Source: Chitinophaga pinensis
GTDB lineage: Bacteria > Bacteroidota > Bacteroidia > Flavobacteriales_D > Crocinitomicaceae
Assembly (NCBI GenBank): GCA_943324745.2
Contig: CALPMT020000002.1
Coordinates: forward strand, 1-64,000
Direction: 5' to 3'
DNA: 64,000 nucleotides
In this document: piece by piece, positions 62,646-64,000 of the stretch
How positions within the stretch are numbered: position 1 is the first letter of the stretch
How the letters are laid out: the number at the start of each line of letters is the position of its first letter
Translations under genes and position numbers: made by a program
Notes under the pieces: generated by a model
The model's database searches: none
Seen by the model: the letters and a program-made list of their open reading frames with translations, nothing else
Told to the model about the DNA's origin: nothing

Positions 62646-64000
62646 CAATTTAAAGTCAATTCTATTAAACCACCTCTGTAAATTTGTTTCCCCGGAAAAA
62701 CGGATTGTTTTGTCACTTTACCATACCCTTTCAAACTTACATGCATCCCTGCGTTTTCAATTAAATAAACTGCATCTTTAGCATTCATACCAACTACATC
62801 AGGAACTAAACTTTTTGTAATTAAACGCTTATGAAATTCTATTGCGTTTTTTTGTTTTTCAGTAGAAATCCATTCATCTTCTGATGTTTGTCTAAATGGA
62901 ATTTTCAATTTGCCTAAGATTTTTTTTAAGTCGTAACGATTACCATCCTTAGAAACTGGTATTTCCCAAACACGTCTTCCTTTTTCATTAATTGCTTTGT
63001 GATATTTTAAACTTGATGCGTACACCTTATTTGCAATCGCAGAAAAAACAGTTCCAGACATAACTGAACCATAAACATTTTCACCTATAGCTTCTACAGA
63101 TACGATACACGAATAACGAGGGTTTTTAACCGGGAAATAACCTACGAATGAAGCTAAGAATATACGCTCACCCTTACCATCTTTTACAGAACGATCATTC
63201 ATAATTTGAGCAGTTCCCGTTTTACCAGCAATTTCAAAATAAGAGGATGTCAATTTTTTACCTGTACCATTCGTCATTACTCCTTCCAAACAACCTTTCA
63301 AAATTTCTAATGTGCTTTTTGAGCAAATTTTTTGTCTCAATACAATCGGCTGGAATGTTTTAACCACTTCTGCGCCTCGACGAATTTCTTGGACAAATTG
63401 TGGTCTAACTAATTTCCCATCGTTTGCAATTGAATTATAAAAAGCTAACGTTTGCATAGGTGTTTGTTGAAATTCATACCCTACAGACATCCAAGGCAAA
63501 GACAAGCCTGACCATTTTTTAGTTCCTGGTCTATGTACCGTCGGATTTGGTTCACCTGCTAAATCAATTCCTAAAGGTTCTGTTAATCCAAATTCATCTA
63601 AGTGTCTTAGGAATTCTTGTGGCTCATCTTTATATGCTTTGTAAATGATTTTAGAGATTACATTCGAAGATTTTTCAAACGCTTGCTGAATTGAAATACG
63701 TCCATAGTTATGTCTTTTCGCTTCATTCAATGTCCTACCTCTATATGTATAACTACTTGCTGCTTGAACAGTATCCGTAATCTTAAACTTTTCATCCTCT
63801 AAACCCGCCATTAAAGAAGCCAACTTAAAGGTTGAACCTGGTACTTCTTTCCTACCAATTGCCTGGTTGTACAATTCATAATATTTACCATCTTCAGGAG
63901 ATAGACTAAGGTTTGCAATAGCCTTCACAAACCCTGTTTTTACATCCATCACAATTACACAACCGTTGTTCGCTTTTTTGTCTTTTAATTGTTTGTGTAA
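62645..64000 (-). CDS. ftsI: penicillin-binding protein FtsI/PBP3, partial, with PASTA domain
   Basis: The N-terminus lies beyond the window; the frame is open to 64000 (translation at the edge reads LHKQLKDKKANNGC). The transpeptidase domain is complete: active Ser in 'GSTFKLASLMAG', 'KSSN' and 'IAGKTGTAQIM'. The C-terminal 60 residues ('PDVVGMNAKDAVYLIENAGM') are a PASTA domain. FtsI cross-links septal peptidoglycan with FtsW. It is followed by murE. Confidence 0.93.
   Translation of the reverse strand, partial: LHKQLKDKKANNGCVIVMDVKTGFVKAIANLSLSPEDGKYYELYNQAIGRKEVPGSTFKLASLMAGLEDEKFKITDTVQAASSYTYRGRTLNEAKRHNYGRISIQQAFEKSSNVISKIIYKAYKDEPQEFLRHLDEFGLTEPLGIDLAGEPNPTVHRPGTKKWSGLSLPWMSVGYEFQQTPMQTLAFYNSIANDGKLVRPQFVQEIRRGAEVVKTFQPIVLRQKICSKSTLEILKGCLEGVMTNGTGKKLTSSYFEIAGKTGTAQIMNDRSVKDGKGERIFLASFVGYFPVKNPRYSCIVSVEAIGENVYGSVMSGTVFSAIANKVYASSLKYHKAINEKGRRVWEIPVSKDGNRYDLKKILGKLKIPFRQTSEDEWISTEKQKNAIEFHKRLITKSLVPDVVGMNAKDAVYLIENAGMHVSLKGYGKVTKQSVFPGKQIYRGGLIELTLN

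Overview
The window looks like a chromosomal piece of a low-GC member of the Bacteroidota, most likely order Flavobacteriales. The evidence is the gliding/type IX secretion (T9SS) genes gldK-L-M-N and gldB-gldC, a PorP/SprF-family protein, a secreted protein with a type A T9SS sorting tail, an S46 dipeptidyl-peptidase, Bacteroidota-type -7 promoter boxes (TAnnTTTG) and few Shine-Dalgarno sites. A Fluviicola/Crocinitomicaceae-like host is possible, but genus cannot be fixed by reading alone. I saw no rRNA, tRNA, CRISPR array, transposase, integrase or phage gene.

Layout. 1-7519: housekeeping genes (SRPBCC protein cut by the left edge, hldD, an ABC exporter, upp, a small membrane protein, yjjG, rlmB, OsmC, a cysteine-cluster protein). 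7547-11938: a visibly more AT-rich accessory stretch of seven minus-strand genes for small secreted, membrane or unknown proteins, divergent from a small XRE regulator with a palindromic operator candidate. 12019-21067: lipA, lpdA, hemH, a ZIP transporter, a methyltransferase, coaE, a membrane protein and a DPP11-type S46 peptidase. 21126-32286: DUF6056-like protein, gldC, gldB, an outer-membrane barrel protein, nadE, a 2Fe-2S ferredoxin, gldN-M-L-K and PorP/SprF. 32782-43125: a metal-site-degenerate arginase-fold protein, topA, then miaB, a sigma-54 activator, lptE, a TPR-like protein, secG, groS and groL. 43254-50326: a LytTR regulator with its TPR histidine kinase, a T9SS-exported leucine-rich-repeat protein lying between two copies of a dispersed repeat, and ahcY. 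50524-64000: division and cell wall cluster read right to left (ftsI partial, murE, mraY, murD, ftsW, murG, murC, ftsQ, ftsA, ftsZ, yqeY), ending at an intrinsic terminator.

How genes work together. GldK/L/M/N form the T9SS motor and periplasmic ring, GldB/C are accessory gliding proteins, and PorP/SprF is an outer-membrane partner. The LRR protein at 46383 is a likely T9SS client. LipA and LpdA both serve lipoate-dependent dehydrogenases. The dcw cluster makes lipid II (MurE carries the DNPR motif of meso-DAP enzymes) and supplies the divisome.

Most notable observations: a run of ten G inside the essential T9SS gene gldM; paired direct repeats, each with a 22-nt tandem array and a near-identical terminator, around the LRR gene; an arginase-fold protein that has lost both metal-binding histidines; and the unassigned accessory cluster with its XRE regulator. 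None is proven to be a new system.
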